Below the pieces are notes generated by a model. It was not told where the DNA came from. It ran no database searches and saw nothing but the letters and a program-made list of their open reading frames with translations. Made by a program: the position numbers and the translations under genes. Below are positions 8,354 through 16,966 of a stretch of 42,020 nt of DNA, one piece after another (positions within the stretch are counted from its first letter, which is position 1; each line of letters begins with the position of its first letter). Source of the DNA: Thermotalea metallivorans (GTDB lineage Bacteria; Bacillota; Clostridia; Peptostreptococcales; Thermotaleaceae); assembly GCF_001562415.1 (NCBI RefSeq), contig NZ_LOEE01000050.1:8001-50020 (forward strand), in the 5' to 3' direction.

Positions 8354-10912
8354 TTATGCAGTTATAAATCTTCCTTGAGCTCGTGATCCTGTTTGCATTA
8401 AATTATATAGCTCCTGTGAAATCTTCCGAATGTCGTCCTCACTTCGAACAATCATCTGCTGTATCGTAATTAATGAACCTTCAAAAGTTCCATAGCTGCT
8501 ACTAATGCCAGCTCCATTCATATTCAGATTGGAGTTGATGTCAAAATCAGTTGGGATGGCATTTTGCATATCTTGACTAACACTATTCATTGCTTTTTCA
8601 AAACCAACCCCAATACCCTCTCCAAGGTTTTCACCTATACCAGCAAATAATGTAGATGGTGAATGAATGCCAAAGAAATTTTTTATTTTATCGACAACAC
8701 CACCAAAAAAGCCTGAAATTTTATCCCAAAGCCAGGCTCCAGCATCTGAGATACCCTGCCATAATCCTTTGATCAAATTGGTTCCAACCTGAGCCATTTG
8801 CCAAATTGAGCCTGTAAACCCTTTAACCAGTGCTGTAATAATTTGAGGTACAGCTTTTACAACCTCTACAATAATCGTTGGAAGGTTCTTAATCAGTGAA
8901 ACTAACAGCATGATCCCCGCCTGAATAATCTGAGGTATGCTGCCAATAATAGCATTCACAAGAGAGGACACAATCTTTGGTATAACAGTAATAACAGTCG
9001 AAATGATCTGTGGAAGATTTTGAACCAGTGCTACTAACAATTGCACTCCGGCATCAATAAACTGCGGAATTGAGCCCAAAATCGCTGTTATTAGCCCGTC
9101 GACAATTTGCGGAATTGCTTCTACAATTACTGTGATGATTTCTGGTAAAGCTGAAATTAAAGATGTTAGAAGTTGAATACCCGCTTCGATTATTTGAGGT
9201 ATTGCACCAATAATAAAATCTACTATCCCAGTAATAATGACCGGCAATGCTGCAATCAACACTGGAAGAGCATCCAAAATACCCTGAGTTAGTCCAAGTA
9301 CAAGCTGAAGTGCCGCCTCTAGGATCATTGGTAGGTTATCCAAAAGTGCCTGCACAATTTGTATCACTGCTGATACCGCAGCCGGAATTAACTGTGGCAG
9401 TGCTTCTGCAATTCCACTGACAATAGTTCCGATCATTTGTACTCCTGCCGTAACAAGTGCTGGTAAAGTTTCAATGATTCCATTGACTAATGTCATCAGT
9501 AGTATGACAGCCGCCTCTGTTATCTTCGGTAATGCAGAGGTAAGTCCTTGAACTAGAGAAATAATTATTTGAGAAGCAATATCCACTACAATTGGCAACT
9601 GCTCAGAAATAAATTGAACTGCTTCTTCTAAGATTCCACCAAAAGCATCAATTAAGCCTTGAACACCATCTTTCTCAAAGGCTTGAGATAATTCATCAAT
9701 CCAACCATTAACCATCGGAAGAACAGTTCCAGAAAGCATGGTTGTTAACCCTTCAGCAAGCTGCCCCTTTAACGAAGCAACTCCATCCTCAAGAGTTGCC
9801 ATTTGCCCAGAAAAAGTTTTGGATTGTGCTTCCATTGAACCATAGAAACGCCCACCTTCTGATGTTGCTGATGCAAATGCCTCCGCAACCATGTCTGCTG
9901 AAATTGCCCCTTTTGACATTTCCTCCTTGAGTTCACCGATGGATTTTCCTGTCTTACGTGAAATTTCCTCTAATGGGTTAAAGCCTGCATTAATCATTTG
10001 CATTAGGTCTTGCCCTGTTAACTTACCGGTTGAGGACATCTGTGCAAATGCTAAAGTTAAACTTTTGAATTTTTCGGCATCCCCCTGAGATATATCACCC
10101 AACTGTTTCATTCTTATTTGAGCTTCTTCTGCAGACATTCCAAAGCTCATAAGAGTTTGGGCTGATTGAGCAAGATCTTGCATTCCAAATGGAGTAGCTG
10201 CTGCTTCCTTTTTCAGATCATTAACTAACTTCTGTGCTTTTGCCTCATCGCCCAGCATGGTAGTAAACGATGCAGTATAACTTTCCATTTGAGCGTTGTA
10301 TTCAACGCCATCCTTCATCGAACCCACAAATGCTTTTCCTATTCCCGCAATAGCCGAGCCTAATGCTTTTACTCCACCGATTATGGCATCTGATAGCAGA
10401 TTTGCTTTAAGTACATCTCCCAAAACAGAGGTTTTCTTAGTGGCATCATCCATTTCATGGCCAACATCATCAACATTATCAGCAAGTTCGTCGGCTGCAT
10501 CAGCAGCATCTTCCATGTTGTCAGCACTTTCATCTGTAGCATCGGAATGATCACGCAAACTCTTATTGTTATTTTCAAGTTCTCGTTCCATACCATTGAG
10601 CTCAGCCAAAGCTTTATTTAATTGAATCTGCCAATTTTGAGTTCTACGATCATTTTCTCCGAAAGAAGTGGAGGCATTATCTAGTGCAGATCGTAGTGTC
10701 TCTATCTTTTCTTTTTGTGCATCGATCGTTTTTTCTAATATTTCATTACGCGCTGTTAAGGCTTGGATGGACTTATCATTTTTATCAAACTGGGAGCTGA
10801 TTAGAGCCATCTCACTACCTAAGACTTTAAATGCCTGGTTAATATCACGAAGTGCATTTTTAAATTCCTTTTCGCCTTCCACTCCGATTTTTAAACCGAA
10901 ATTATCTGCCAA
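8354..10912 (-). CDS. Tail tape measure protein
   Basis: About 852 residues. Residues 1-130 are a coiled coil (SQFDKNDKSIQALTARNEILEKTIDAQKEKIE). Residues ~185-375 carry the tape-measure core seen in Bacillota phages (GVEYNAQMESYTASFTTMLGD, STGKLTGQDLMQMINAGFNPL). From ~430 to ~700 the protein is a hydrophobic array of about seven degenerate 40-residue repeats built on IPQIIQAGIQLLxxLIxNLP, followed by GWLWDKI-like and FFGIHSPS motifs. The start is TTG at 10912: AAAGGAGGAGGTAATC lies directly ahead, while the ATG at 10942 overlaps the upstream frameshift product and lacks a site. Its length sets tail length; the repeats may insert into the host membrane, which is inferred. Confidence 0.92.
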   Translation of the reverse strand: MADNFGLKIGVEGEKEFKNALRDINQAFKVLGSEMALISSQFDKNDKSIQALTARNEILEKTIDAQKEKIETLRSALDNASTSFGENDRRTQNWQIQLNKALAELNGMERELENNNKSLRDHSDATDESADNMEDAADAADELADNVDDVGHEMDDATKKTSVLGDVLKANLLSDAIIGGVKALGSAIAGIGKAFVGSMKDGVEYNAQMESYTASFTTMLGDEAKAQKLVNDLKKEAAATPFGMQDLAQSAQTLMSFGMSAEEAQIRMKQLGDISQGDAEKFKSLTLAFAQMSSTGKLTGQDLMQMINAGFNPLEEISRKTGKSIGELKEEMSKGAISADMVAEAFASATSEGGRFYGSMEAQSKTFSGQMATLEDGVASLKGQLAEGLTTMLSGTVLPMVNGWIDELSQAFEKDGVQGLIDAFGGILEEAVQFISEQLPIVVDIASQIIISLVQGLTSALPKITEAAVILLMTLVNGIIETLPALVTAGVQMIGTIVSGIAEALPQLIPAAVSAVIQIVQALLDNLPMILEAALQLVLGLTQGILDALPVLIAALPVIITGIVDFIIGAIPQIIEAGIQLLTSLISALPEIITVIVEAIPQIVDGLITAILGSIPQFIDAGVQLLVALVQNLPQIISTVITVIPKIVSSLVNAIIGSIPQIIQAGIMLLVSLIKNLPTIIVEVVKAVPQIITALVKGFTGSIWQMAQVGTNLIKGLWQGISDAGAWLWDKISGFFGGVVDKIKNFFGIHSPSTLFAGIGENLGEGIGVGFEKAMNSVSQDMQNAIPTDFDINSNLNMNGAGISSSYGTFEGSLITIQQMIVRSEDDIRKISQELYNLMQTGSRAQGRFITA

Positions 10913-10938
10913 GATTACCTCCTCCTTTCGTTGAAAAA

Positions 10939-11510
10939 TCAAATCCCATAAGGAATAATGTCATCGATATAAAGTTCCCGCTTCGGTTTTGACATCCCAA
11001 GGAACTGCTTATGACACTCCCATAAATCCATAAGCAAGCCAATAGGTGTAAGCCATGTTTCCTCTTCAGTGCGATTTAAATGAACAGTTCCGTAATATAA
11101 AAGCCGGGTAAAGAGTTCATTCTCATTTACCCGGTTTGCACGTTTTTTGAGTCATCTTCAGACTCAATATTCCTTTTTGTTCCCTTGAACATAGCTTCTG
11201 TTAGAGCACTCTTATATGTCGCTAGTTCCAAAGGAGAAGTAAGAAGCTCAACTTCTTCTTGAGTAAGAAGCGGCTTTTTGTTATCTGGATTTCGCAGGTT
11301 ATGAATGAGCAGGCTCTGATTGGCCATTAAAGTTATCAGCCAGACTATTTCATCCAGTGCCATTTCGAAGTTCTCAGACTTCATCAATTTTTCACCCAAA
11401 TTTTCAAGGCCACCATATCTACCCGCAATTTCTTTCGTGGCTTTAGTAGTAAGAATAAGTTCATACTCCTGCCCGCCAATATTAATCATTGCACTTCGTT
11501 CCTTATCCAT
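10939..11510 (-). CDS. Tail assembly chaperone, long form made by -1 frameshift (gpGT type)
   Basis: Ribosomes that slip back one base on A AAA AAC (11148-11142) after codon 123 of the short chaperone read on for 67 more codons and stop at TGA 10941-10939, giving a 190-residue product. The extension begins RANRVNENELFTRLLYYG and contains TWLTPIGLLMDLWECHKQ and the end ELYIDDIIPYGI; it has no start codon or ribosome binding site of its own, yet is open over its full length. This fills the otherwise empty gap before the tape measure gene. In lambda and many siphoviruses the G/GT pair recruits tape measure and tube protein. The slip site and hairpin are seen; slippage itself is inferred. Confidence 0.88.
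11104..11148 (-). promoter_or_regulatory. Programmed -1 ribosomal frameshift signal
   Basis: The heptamer A AAA AAC (11148-11142) is in the correct zero-frame phase. After a 7-nt spacer (GTGCAAA) comes a perfect 9-bp stem, CCGGGTAAA with TTTACCCGG (11134-11126 with 11112-11104), extendable by GAG/CTC past one bulged T. These are the two parts of a classic -1 signal at the standard distance. Confidence 0.9.
11127..11510 (-). CDS. Tail assembly chaperone, short form (gpG type)
   Basis: A 127-residue protein, mostly helical after an N-terminal beta segment (MINIGGQEYELILTTKATKEIAGRYGG), the usual start of this chaperone family in phi13-type tails. The sequence LLTQEEVELLTSPLELATYKSALTEAMFKG precedes an acidic tail ESEDDSKNVQTG. 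It is encoded between the major tail protein and the tape measure. The TAA stop falls inside the hairpin that would stimulate frameshifting. AAGGGGGAATTGAA ahead of the ATG at 11510 supports the start; a second Met seven codons in is a weaker alternative. Confidence 0.9.
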   Translation of the reverse strand: MDKERSAMINIGGQEYELILTTKATKEIAGRYGGLENLGEKLMKSENFEMALDEIVWLITLMANQSLLIHNLRNPDNKKPLLTQEEVELLTSPLELATYKSALTEAMFKGTKRNIESEDDSKNVQTG

Positions 11511-11522
11511 TTCAATTCCCCC

Positions 11523-12125
11523 TTACTCTCCAATTCCACTAGAAGCTGCGAATGTGGGCTCATACACTTCGTTGAACCAGCTATTAATAACCGTTGAAGT
11601 TACCCCTTCATCACCCTCGTTAACTTCCGCCTTCCATGGATGCTTACCTTGACCATCTAGCTTATTTCTTCGAAGCACTGTTCCTTCGATAGTTGGGGTT
11701 GAAAAAGTGATACTATCGCCTTTTGTCGCTAAGTTTGTTGCAGGAATTCCAAACTTCACACGATACAGCCAAAAGTATCGGTATTTACCGTTTGCTTTTT
11801 GTGCTCTGAAGCCAATCGCAACTGGAGCTCCACCATCCTCACTGGTTGAGATGAGCACATGATTGTCATCAATGGTAGCTCCTGTTAAATCTCCGGCAGC
11901 TGCTACACCTATATCATCAATACCGAGTGTAAGGGTACCGCTTTTAAATTCTTTTACAATCTCAGCAGCACCATCATCTGCATAAAGAGTTGCCTCAGCA
12001 AGCTCAACGGAAAGTTCTGCACTGATTGCTTTTGCCAGCGGTTTCGGTGTTTCATAGGTTTCATCACCGTTTATGTCTTCAGTGATTTTTGCATAATAAA
12101 GCCTATCAAGACCTATCGTAGCCAT
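11523..12125 (-). CDS. Major tail protein (phi13 family)
   Basis: A 200-residue tail-tube subunit. The start MATIGLDRLYYAKITEDINGDETY and the block GTLTLGIDDIGVA are characteristic of the phi13-type major tail proteins; the core is beta-rich (RYFWLYRVKFGIPATNLATKGDSITFSTPTIEG). It polymerises as rings around the tape measure. It lies between the tail terminator and the chaperone gene, the conserved order. Confidence 0.93.
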   Translation of the reverse strand: MATIGLDRLYYAKITEDINGDETYETPKPLAKAISAELSVELAEATLYADDGAAEIVKEFKSGTLTLGIDDIGVAAAGDLTGATIDDNHVLISTSEDGGAPVAIGFRAQKANGKYRYFWLYRVKFGIPATNLATKGDSITFSTPTIEGTVLRRNKLDGQGKHPWKAEVNEGDEGVTSTVINSWFNEVYEPTFAASSGIGE

Positions 12126-12128
12126 TTC

Positions 12129-12482
12129 TTATTCCTCCATTTCCAATTGAAATTCATATGATTTAGCCACATCTATGGCATAATGGTGATAATCGGTATC
12201 ATCCTCATGTCCAATGTACCGACGGTCCGTTATCGTAAAATCCGCACCCAAAAGAGTGCGGACAATTGCATTTTTTATAGCTGTATAACTACCTTTAACA
12301 AATAAGGAAAGTCTGGCTTCCTGTACTTCATATCCCGGTGTGTTATCCGCATGAACCTCAAACAAATCAATAAGAGGTGTAATCACAAGATAAGTATCAG
12401 GAGGAACACCAGAAAACCGTCCTGTCTCTACTGGAATATTGCACATATCTGCAATGAATTTGAGTTCATTTAATATACTCAT
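12129..12482 (-). CDS. Tail terminator/tail completion protein
   Basis: A 117-residue protein between the HK97-gp10 type protein and the major tail protein, which is the slot of the tail terminator in HK97-like phages. It shows the alpha-beta pattern of that group (GVPPDTYLVITPLIDLFEVHADNTPGYEVQEARLSLF). The gene overlaps the upstream one by 4 nt (ATGA). The family label rests on position and fold pattern rather than a decisive motif. Confidence 0.72.
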   Translation of the reverse strand: MSILNELKFIADMCNIPVETGRFSGVPPDTYLVITPLIDLFEVHADNTPGYEVQEARLSLFVKGSYTAIKNAIVRTLLGADFTITDRRYIGHEDDTDYHHYAIDVAKSYEFQLEMEE

Positions 12483-12910
12483 AAGTTTTCTACCTCCTGC
12501 TCAAACCTTTTCTTCATAGCGTCAATACATGCTTTTCTTGACGCACTTCTTGCAGGCTTTAAAAATGGTTTTGGTGGCTGACCTGATTTTCCATATTCAA
12601 TAATATTGGCTATCTTGGCATTACTTTCGCCATTTCTTCGTGGCTCCTTGAAACCCACCTTCACGTTAAAATTTCCATTCCTATCTACTTTTGCCGGAGA
12701 CAGTCCCAGGGAATTGACAAGCTCACCAGTAGACCGACTTTTCTCTTTTGTTCCACTACCAACTAAAGCTTTCAAATTTGACATTACCTTTTCTAAAACA
12801 ATTTCTCCGCCTGACTCAAGTACTTTTGGAATAATTTCATCCGTCTTTTCTCCCAGTCTTGATAGTTTTAGAAGGAACTCCTCAGGCATTTTAACTTGTA
12901 CTTTAGCCAC
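12479..12910 (-). CDS. HK97-gp10 type neck/tail-connector protein
   Basis: About 143 residues starting VAKVQVKMPEEFLLKLSRLG. The helix LGEKTDEIIPKVLESGGEIVLEKV, the TGELVNSLGLSP loop, NIIEYGKSGQPPKPFLKPA and the closing basic helix are typical of the HK97 gp10 family, which joins head and tail. I prefer the GTG at 12910, 5-10 nt after GGTGGTGGGG, over an ATG at 12943 that lies inside the upstream gene. It overlaps that gene by 8 nt. Confidence 0.85.
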   Translation of the reverse strand: MAKVQVKMPEEFLLKLSRLGEKTDEIIPKVLESGGEIVLEKVMSNLKALVGSGTKEKSRSTGELVNSLGLSPAKVDRNGNFNVKVGFKEPRRNGESNAKIANIIEYGKSGQPPKPFLKPARSASRKACIDAMKKRFEQEVENL

Positions 12911-13238
12911 TTGACCCCACCACCTTTTTTGCCAAAACTTCAATATACATGCCTCTGCCTTTTACATCTTCAACATTTGTAATCTCATAACGACCATCAC
13001 TACACACAATCACCGTATTGGTAGACACCTCAACATCAGGTATCTTACGAAAGCAAAACAGAGCAGTCGCTTCAGAAAATACTGCTCGATTGGCCCATTT
13101 TTCATTACCATGACGTTCTTCTTTATAAGCACGAACAGAAGCAAGGATGATATCCTTAGATTTACCGAAACCTTCACTGTCTCTCGTTGTTTCAACGGAT
13201 ATGATATCAATAAAGGTGTTCATCTTACCAAAACTCAT
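12903..13238 (-). CDS. Head closure/head-tail adaptor protein (SPP1 gp16-like)
   Basis: A 111-residue beta-barrel protein: MNTFIDIISVETTRDSEGFGKSKDIILASVRAY, FCFRKIPDVEVSTNTVIVCSDGRYEITNVEDVKGRGMYIEVLAKKV. The strand with DGRYEITNVEDV is the usual marker of the head closure family. It closes the portal channel after DNA packaging and contacts the tail. It sits between the gp6-like connector and the gp10-like protein. Confidence 0.88.
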   Translation of the reverse strand: MSFGKMNTFIDIISVETTRDSEGFGKSKDIILASVRAYKEERHGNEKWANRAVFSEATALFCFRKIPDVEVSTNTVIVCSDGRYEITNVEDVKGRGMYIEVLAKKVVGSSG

Positions 13239-13241
13239 ACT

Positions 13242-13550
13242 CTACACCTTCCAATCTCGGTCAAGTCTAAGCAGTAAATTTACAGTGTTCCAAACTTGTT
13301 GGCTTGCCTGGACGTTATCAGCAAAAAAGCCGCCAGTACTGCCATCTCGACTTTCATAGAAGTGAGATGATAACATGATGACGGCTTGCTCTGTAGTTGG
13401 TGGCATTTCATTTTCAGAATAATGTCCTTCTGGTAGATGCTGATAACTCTCGGCATAAGCGATAGCGGTGTTGATATACATTTGAAGAAGCTCATCATCG
13501 CGTTCATGCTCGAGAATTAAGTTAGCTTTTACTTTTTCAAATAGAGTCAT
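13242..13550 (-). CDS. Head-tail connector protein (gp6-like adaptor)
   Basis: About 102 residues, all-helical: MTLFEKVKANLILEHERDDELLQMYINTAIAYAESYQ, then QAVIMLSSHFYESRD and NTVNLLLRLDRDWKV. This matches the phage connector family that binds beneath the portal. The ATG at 13550 has AAGGATGG upstream; an ATG at 13562 is also in frame but has no separate site. The gene lies next to the head fibre and head closure genes. Confidence 0.88.
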   Translation of the reverse strand: MTLFEKVKANLILEHERDDELLQMYINTAIAYAESYQHLPEGHYSENEMPPTTEQAVIMLSSHFYESRDGSTGGFFADNVQASQQVWNTVNLLLRLDRDWKV

Positions 13551-13569
13551 AACCGTCACCATCCTTTTT

Positions 13570-13791
13570 TTAAGGCGTATCCGCAGTCATGATTCCTGCG
13601 GCTTTAAGCTTACTTAGTAAGGCATTAAAGTCTGTCACCAAAGCTTCTACAGTTTCCGCAGTACTTGCTGGTTGATTATCAAGAACAGGGAGCCCAGTTA
13701 CTTTGGCTCCCTCTTCAATTACAAGCTCTCCACCTATAACTGTCTTTTCCCCGCCTTGTTCGGTGTAGTTCTTTGCGTTATAGCTCATCAT
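13570..13791 (-). CDS. Head fibre-like protein
   Basis: A 73-residue protein: NYTEQGGEKTVIGGELVIEEGAKVTGLP, then a short helix TVEALVTDFNALLSKLKAAGIM. The beta-turn pattern with a C-terminal helix matches the head fibre family encoded just after the capsid gene in many Bacillota phages, where it decorates the capsid surface. GGAGGTGTAA precedes two adjacent ATGs; either could be the start. Confidence 0.82.
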   Translation of the reverse strand: MMSYNAKNYTEQGGEKTVIGGELVIEEGAKVTGLPVLDNQPASTAETVEALVTDFNALLSKLKAAGIMTADTP

Positions 13792-13803
13792 TTACACCTC
13801 CCA

Positions 13804-15003
13804 TTAAGCCTTCTGCTGAAGAACTTTGATGGCTTCAGGTAAGATAAGCTTTCCATCTACACGCTGGCTCGCAAGGAAACCAACCTGCCCTGTGGTTGCA
13901 AAAAGCTCGTTTAAACGTTTGAAAGAACGTCCCTGTCTATCGGCAATCCAATAATATCCGAAATCACCGAAGGCAATAGTTTTAGCTCCAGCTTCAATAG
14001 TAGGAGCATAAGCTGAAGTATAAACCGGACGATTTAATAAAGTATCTGGAGTACCTGCTGTTAAAGAAGGTTGCCACAGATATTGACCTTGACCGTCTTT
14101 CAGCTTACGGATTGCCTTTACTGTTGCATCATTCATCAGGAATACCGCGTTCTTTCTATATGGCGCTTTTAATGAGTAAACAAGATCGATAATCTCATCT
14201 GCAGTAATAGCAGTTGCAGACCCTGCTGTCACTCCAAGCTGTGCTCCGCCTGTTGCGTTGAAAATACCAGTAGGTTTTCCATCTCCGTCTCCAACTAAAA
14301 AAGCTTCTTCTTCCTTAGCACCGATTCTACGGGCAAATTCAGTGGAGATATAATTCTCCAGATCAAATACACTGTCATTGAGAAGTTCATCAGAAACTTT
14401 AATCATTGTACCCAGCTTGTAAGCACCAATAGATGTCTGACCGAATACAGAATCACTCTCATCAAACTCCTCACCTTCGTCAAGCCAAGCAGCTGTGCCT
14501 TTGGTCACCACAACCGGGATTTTACGATCACCACTTGAAGTTTGAATAATCTTTGCAAGTTTACGGAATACATTCTCTTCCTCAAGAGTTTGAACCAAGG
14601 TGCGCTCAAATTCATCAGGAACAAGGTATCCTCCCTCAGAATCAGTGCCTACAGATAAGGCGTTTAACACATCATGACGAGGGTTTTTGCTACGCATTAC
14701 GTTCCAGAATGCTTTCCTATATTCATCACTGGCTCTTCCGGTCTTTGTATCCATCCCTGGAACAGCTGGCTTTCCAGTAAGAGGCATATTTACTGGCTTA
14801 TTAAGCTCTGCTTCAAGAGCCTCTTGACGTTCCAATCTTGCTATTTCCTTACCGAGATTAATAATGTCTTCTTCCATTTTGTCATAGGTTGCTGCATCTT
14901 CTGCGGATACAAGCCCATCACTACCACGCTTTGAATCAAGAAATGCCTTTGCTGCTTCCCATGCTTTTGCGCGTTTTTCACGCAGTTCAAGAATTTTACT
15001 CAT
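13804..15003 (-). CDS. Major capsid protein (HK97 fold)
   Basis: A 399-residue precursor. Residues 1-85 form a charged coiled coil (EKRAKAWEAAKAFL, KMEEDIINLGKEIARLERQEALEAEL), the scaffolding delta domain, which the protease encoded next door is expected to remove. The mature part has the HK97 landmarks: DSEGGYLVPDEFERTLVQTLEEENVFRKLA, AKEEEAFLVGDGDGKPTGI, AVFLMNDATVKAIRKLKDGQGQYLWQPSL and a final SQRVDGKLILPEAIKVLQ. The order portal, protease, capsid is standard. Confidence 0.96.
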   Translation of the reverse strand: MSKILELREKRAKAWEAAKAFLDSKRGSDGLVSAEDAATYDKMEEDIINLGKEIARLERQEALEAELNKPVNMPLTGKPAVPGMDTKTGRASDEYRKAFWNVMRSKNPRHDVLNALSVGTDSEGGYLVPDEFERTLVQTLEEENVFRKLAKIIQTSSGDRKIPVVVTKGTAAWLDEGEEFDESDSVFGQTSIGAYKLGTMIKVSDELLNDSVFDLENYISTEFARRIGAKEEEAFLVGDGDGKPTGIFNATGGAQLGVTAGSATAITADEIIDLVYSLKAPYRKNAVFLMNDATVKAIRKLKDGQGQYLWQPSLTAGTPDTLLNRPVYTSAYAPTIEAGAKTIAFGDFGYYWIADRQGRSFKRLNELFATTGQVGFLASQRVDGKLILPEAIKVLQQKA

Positions 15004-15014
15004 TTTTATTCCTC

Positions 15015-15695
15015 CTAATATTTCAATAAATTAAGCCGCTCATAAAGCGGCTCTACTGACTGTTTTACAACTGGTTTTTGAAGTTTATTCATTAGTGAAT
15101 TGGTCACTGCTCTTCTGCTGAATACAAAGCTGTCTTGTAGTGAACTCTCTCCTGGTTTGAACATAATGTCATCTGCAAAACCAAGCTCAACTGCCTTATT
15201 GGCGTTTAGCCAGGTTTCAGCATCCATCAGGTGCGACAACCTTGTTCTAGATAAGCCGGTTTTAAGCTCATATGCATTGATGATGCTCTCTTTCACTTCA
15301 TCAAGCATTTGGATTGCTTTTTGCATCTCCTCACTATCGCCAATAGCTATGGTAAAGGGATTATGGATCATCATCAGTGAGGTAGGAGACATTAAGACTT
15401 CCGTCCCTGCCATAGCGATGACAGAAGCAGCTGATGCAGCAATACCGTCAATCTTTACAGTGACGTTTCCTTTATAATCCATTAGCATGTTGTATATCTG
15501 AGATGCTGCAATACAATCACCACCAGGAGAGTTAATCCAAACTACTATGTCTCCTTCACCACTCATTAGCTCTTCTCTAAAAGCAGCTGGGGTAACATCA
15601 TCCTCAAACCAACTCTCCTCGGCAATTGCACCGTTTAGATAGAGGGTTCGTGTCTGTGTATCTGTGTCGCGAACCCAATTCCAAAATTTCTTCAT
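15015..15695 (-). CDS. ClpP-type prohead maturation protease
   Basis: A 226-residue serine protease of the ClpP fold used by HK97-like phages to cut the capsid scaffold domain. WINSPGGD is the oxyanion region, IDGIAASAAS gives nucleophile S88, MIHNP gives H111, and LMDAETWL gives D158. The gene starts 4 nt inside the end of the portal gene (ATGA) and is followed by the capsid gene. All three catalytic residues are present, so it should be active. Confidence 0.94.
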   Translation of the reverse strand: MKKFWNWVRDTDTQTRTLYLNGAIAEESWFEDDVTPAAFREELMSGEGDIVVWINSPGGDCIAASQIYNMLMDYKGNVTVKIDGIAASAASVIAMAGTEVLMSPTSLMMIHNPFTIAIGDSEEMQKAIQMLDEVKESIINAYELKTGLSRTRLSHLMDAETWLNANKAVELGFADDIMFKPGESSLQDSFVFSRRAVTNSLMNKLQKPVVKQSVEPLYERLNLLKY

Positions 15696-16957
15696 TCAGG
15701 TTTTCCCTCCAATCCTTCTTTATTTGCGAAAATACCCGCATCTTCAAGTTTGGTCATATTGCCATTGATTAGATATAAATCTCCTCCAAGCTCTGGTGGG
15801 ATTCGATCAAGGTTCTCAAGCTCCCTAATATCATTGGCACTCATCCAGCCGTTCTGTCTCGCGGTTGCATACCCATTCATTCGAGAAACATAATCACCTC
15901 GAAGCAGTCCATCTACATTGAACTTGGCAAAATAAAGTTTCTTTTCATCTGGCCTTAAAAGTGCTCGGCTGATGGTCTGCTCCCAACGAATCACCCAAGG
16001 ATCTAATGTGTATTTCACAAACTCCAGTGACTGTTGCTCAATATTAGAAAAGCTCGATTTTTCCAAGTCTCCTACCATATGTGGAGGTACGCGGAAAATT
16101 CGAGCGATTTCATTAATCTGAAATTTTCTTGTTTCTAAGAACTGAGCTTGTTCTGGTGAGATACCAATAGGCTGATACTTCATTCCTTCTTCAAGCACCG
16201 CTACACGATGAGAGTTACTGCTTCCCTGATAGGCTGCATTCCAACTATCCCGTACTTTTTGAGGGTCTTTAATGGTACCTGGATGCTCAAGTACCCCTCC
16301 TGGAGCAGCTCCGTTAGCAAAGAATTTAGCTCCATATTCCTCACAAGCAATTGCCATACCTATAGCATTCTTAGCCATTGCAATCGGCGAATAGCCCACT
16401 AGTCCATCAAAGCCTAAGCCAGGTATATGAAATACATCACTTGGTCTAAGTGTGACTGTCATACCTTTCATCGTAGGTGCTTCATCAGAATACTTAGTAT
16501 AAGTATAATAAAGAGCGCCACTGGAATCCCGATCCACCGACATTCGATTAGGCATTAACGGATATAGTGCTATGACTTCGCCTTTGCCATTTCGAATAAT
16601 TTGTGCATAGGCATTACCCCATAATAAAAGATGAGTCATTAACGTTTCTCGGAAAACGAAAGAACTCATCTCTGGATTCGGCTCATCATGTAATAAAAAA
16701 TACAGTGGATGAGAAAGTGCTTTCTCCTTACCACCGCTATCAGTGTATTTATATAGGTGTAGGGGGAGCCCTGCCACAGCCTCTGCAAGTATTCTTACGC
16801 ATGAATAGACCGCTGTCATTTGCATTGCTGTATGTTCGTTTACAGGCTTACCGCTGGTTGTTCCACCAAAAAAGAAGCTGTAATTGCTTCCTGTGGTTCG
16901 ATTTTGCGGCTTATCACGTGCTTTGAAAATATTAGAAAACAATCCCATCTGCATCAC
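15692..16957 (-). CDS. Portal protein (HK97 family)
   Basis: A 421-residue protein with the portal pattern: TAVYSCVRILAEAVAGLPLHLYK, FRETLMTHLLLWGNAYAQIIRNGKGEVIALYPL, DVFHIPGLGFDGLVGYSPI, FRVPPHMVGDLEKSSFSNIEQQSLEFVKYTLDPWV and DLYLINGNMTKLEDA. Twelve copies form the DNA entry channel. The start region has three closely spaced options (GTG 16957, then ATG three and nine bases on); AAAGGAG lies 4-10 nt ahead of the ATGs, and the last, MGLFSNIF, is the most typical. Confidence 0.96.
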   Translation of the reverse strand: MMQMGLFSNIFKARDKPQNRTTGSNYSFFFGGTTSGKPVNEHTAMQMTAVYSCVRILAEAVAGLPLHLYKYTDSGGKEKALSHPLYFLLHDEPNPEMSSFVFRETLMTHLLLWGNAYAQIIRNGKGEVIALYPLMPNRMSVDRDSSGALYYTYTKYSDEAPTMKGMTVTLRPSDVFHIPGLGFDGLVGYSPIAMAKNAIGMAIACEEYGAKFFANGAAPGGVLEHPGTIKDPQKVRDSWNAAYQGSSNSHRVAVLEEGMKYQPIGISPEQAQFLETRKFQINEIARIFRVPPHMVGDLEKSSFSNIEQQSLEFVKYTLDPWVIRWEQTISRALLRPDEKKLYFAKFNVDGLLRGDYVSRMNGYATARQNGWMSANDIRELENLDRIPPELGGDLYLINGNMTKLEDAGIFANKEGLEGKPE

Positions 16958-16966
16958 TCTCCTTTG

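Noticed and set aside
8820-9600. CRISPR array or tandem DNA repeat
   Set aside because: The periodicity comes from degenerate protein repeats of the tape measure; no identical repeats with regular unique spacers exist here or elsewhere in the window.
10381-10596. Methionine-rich ORF inside the tape measure gene
   Set aside because: A shadow of the acidic DEADNMEDAAD-type segment in another frame; no ribosome site.
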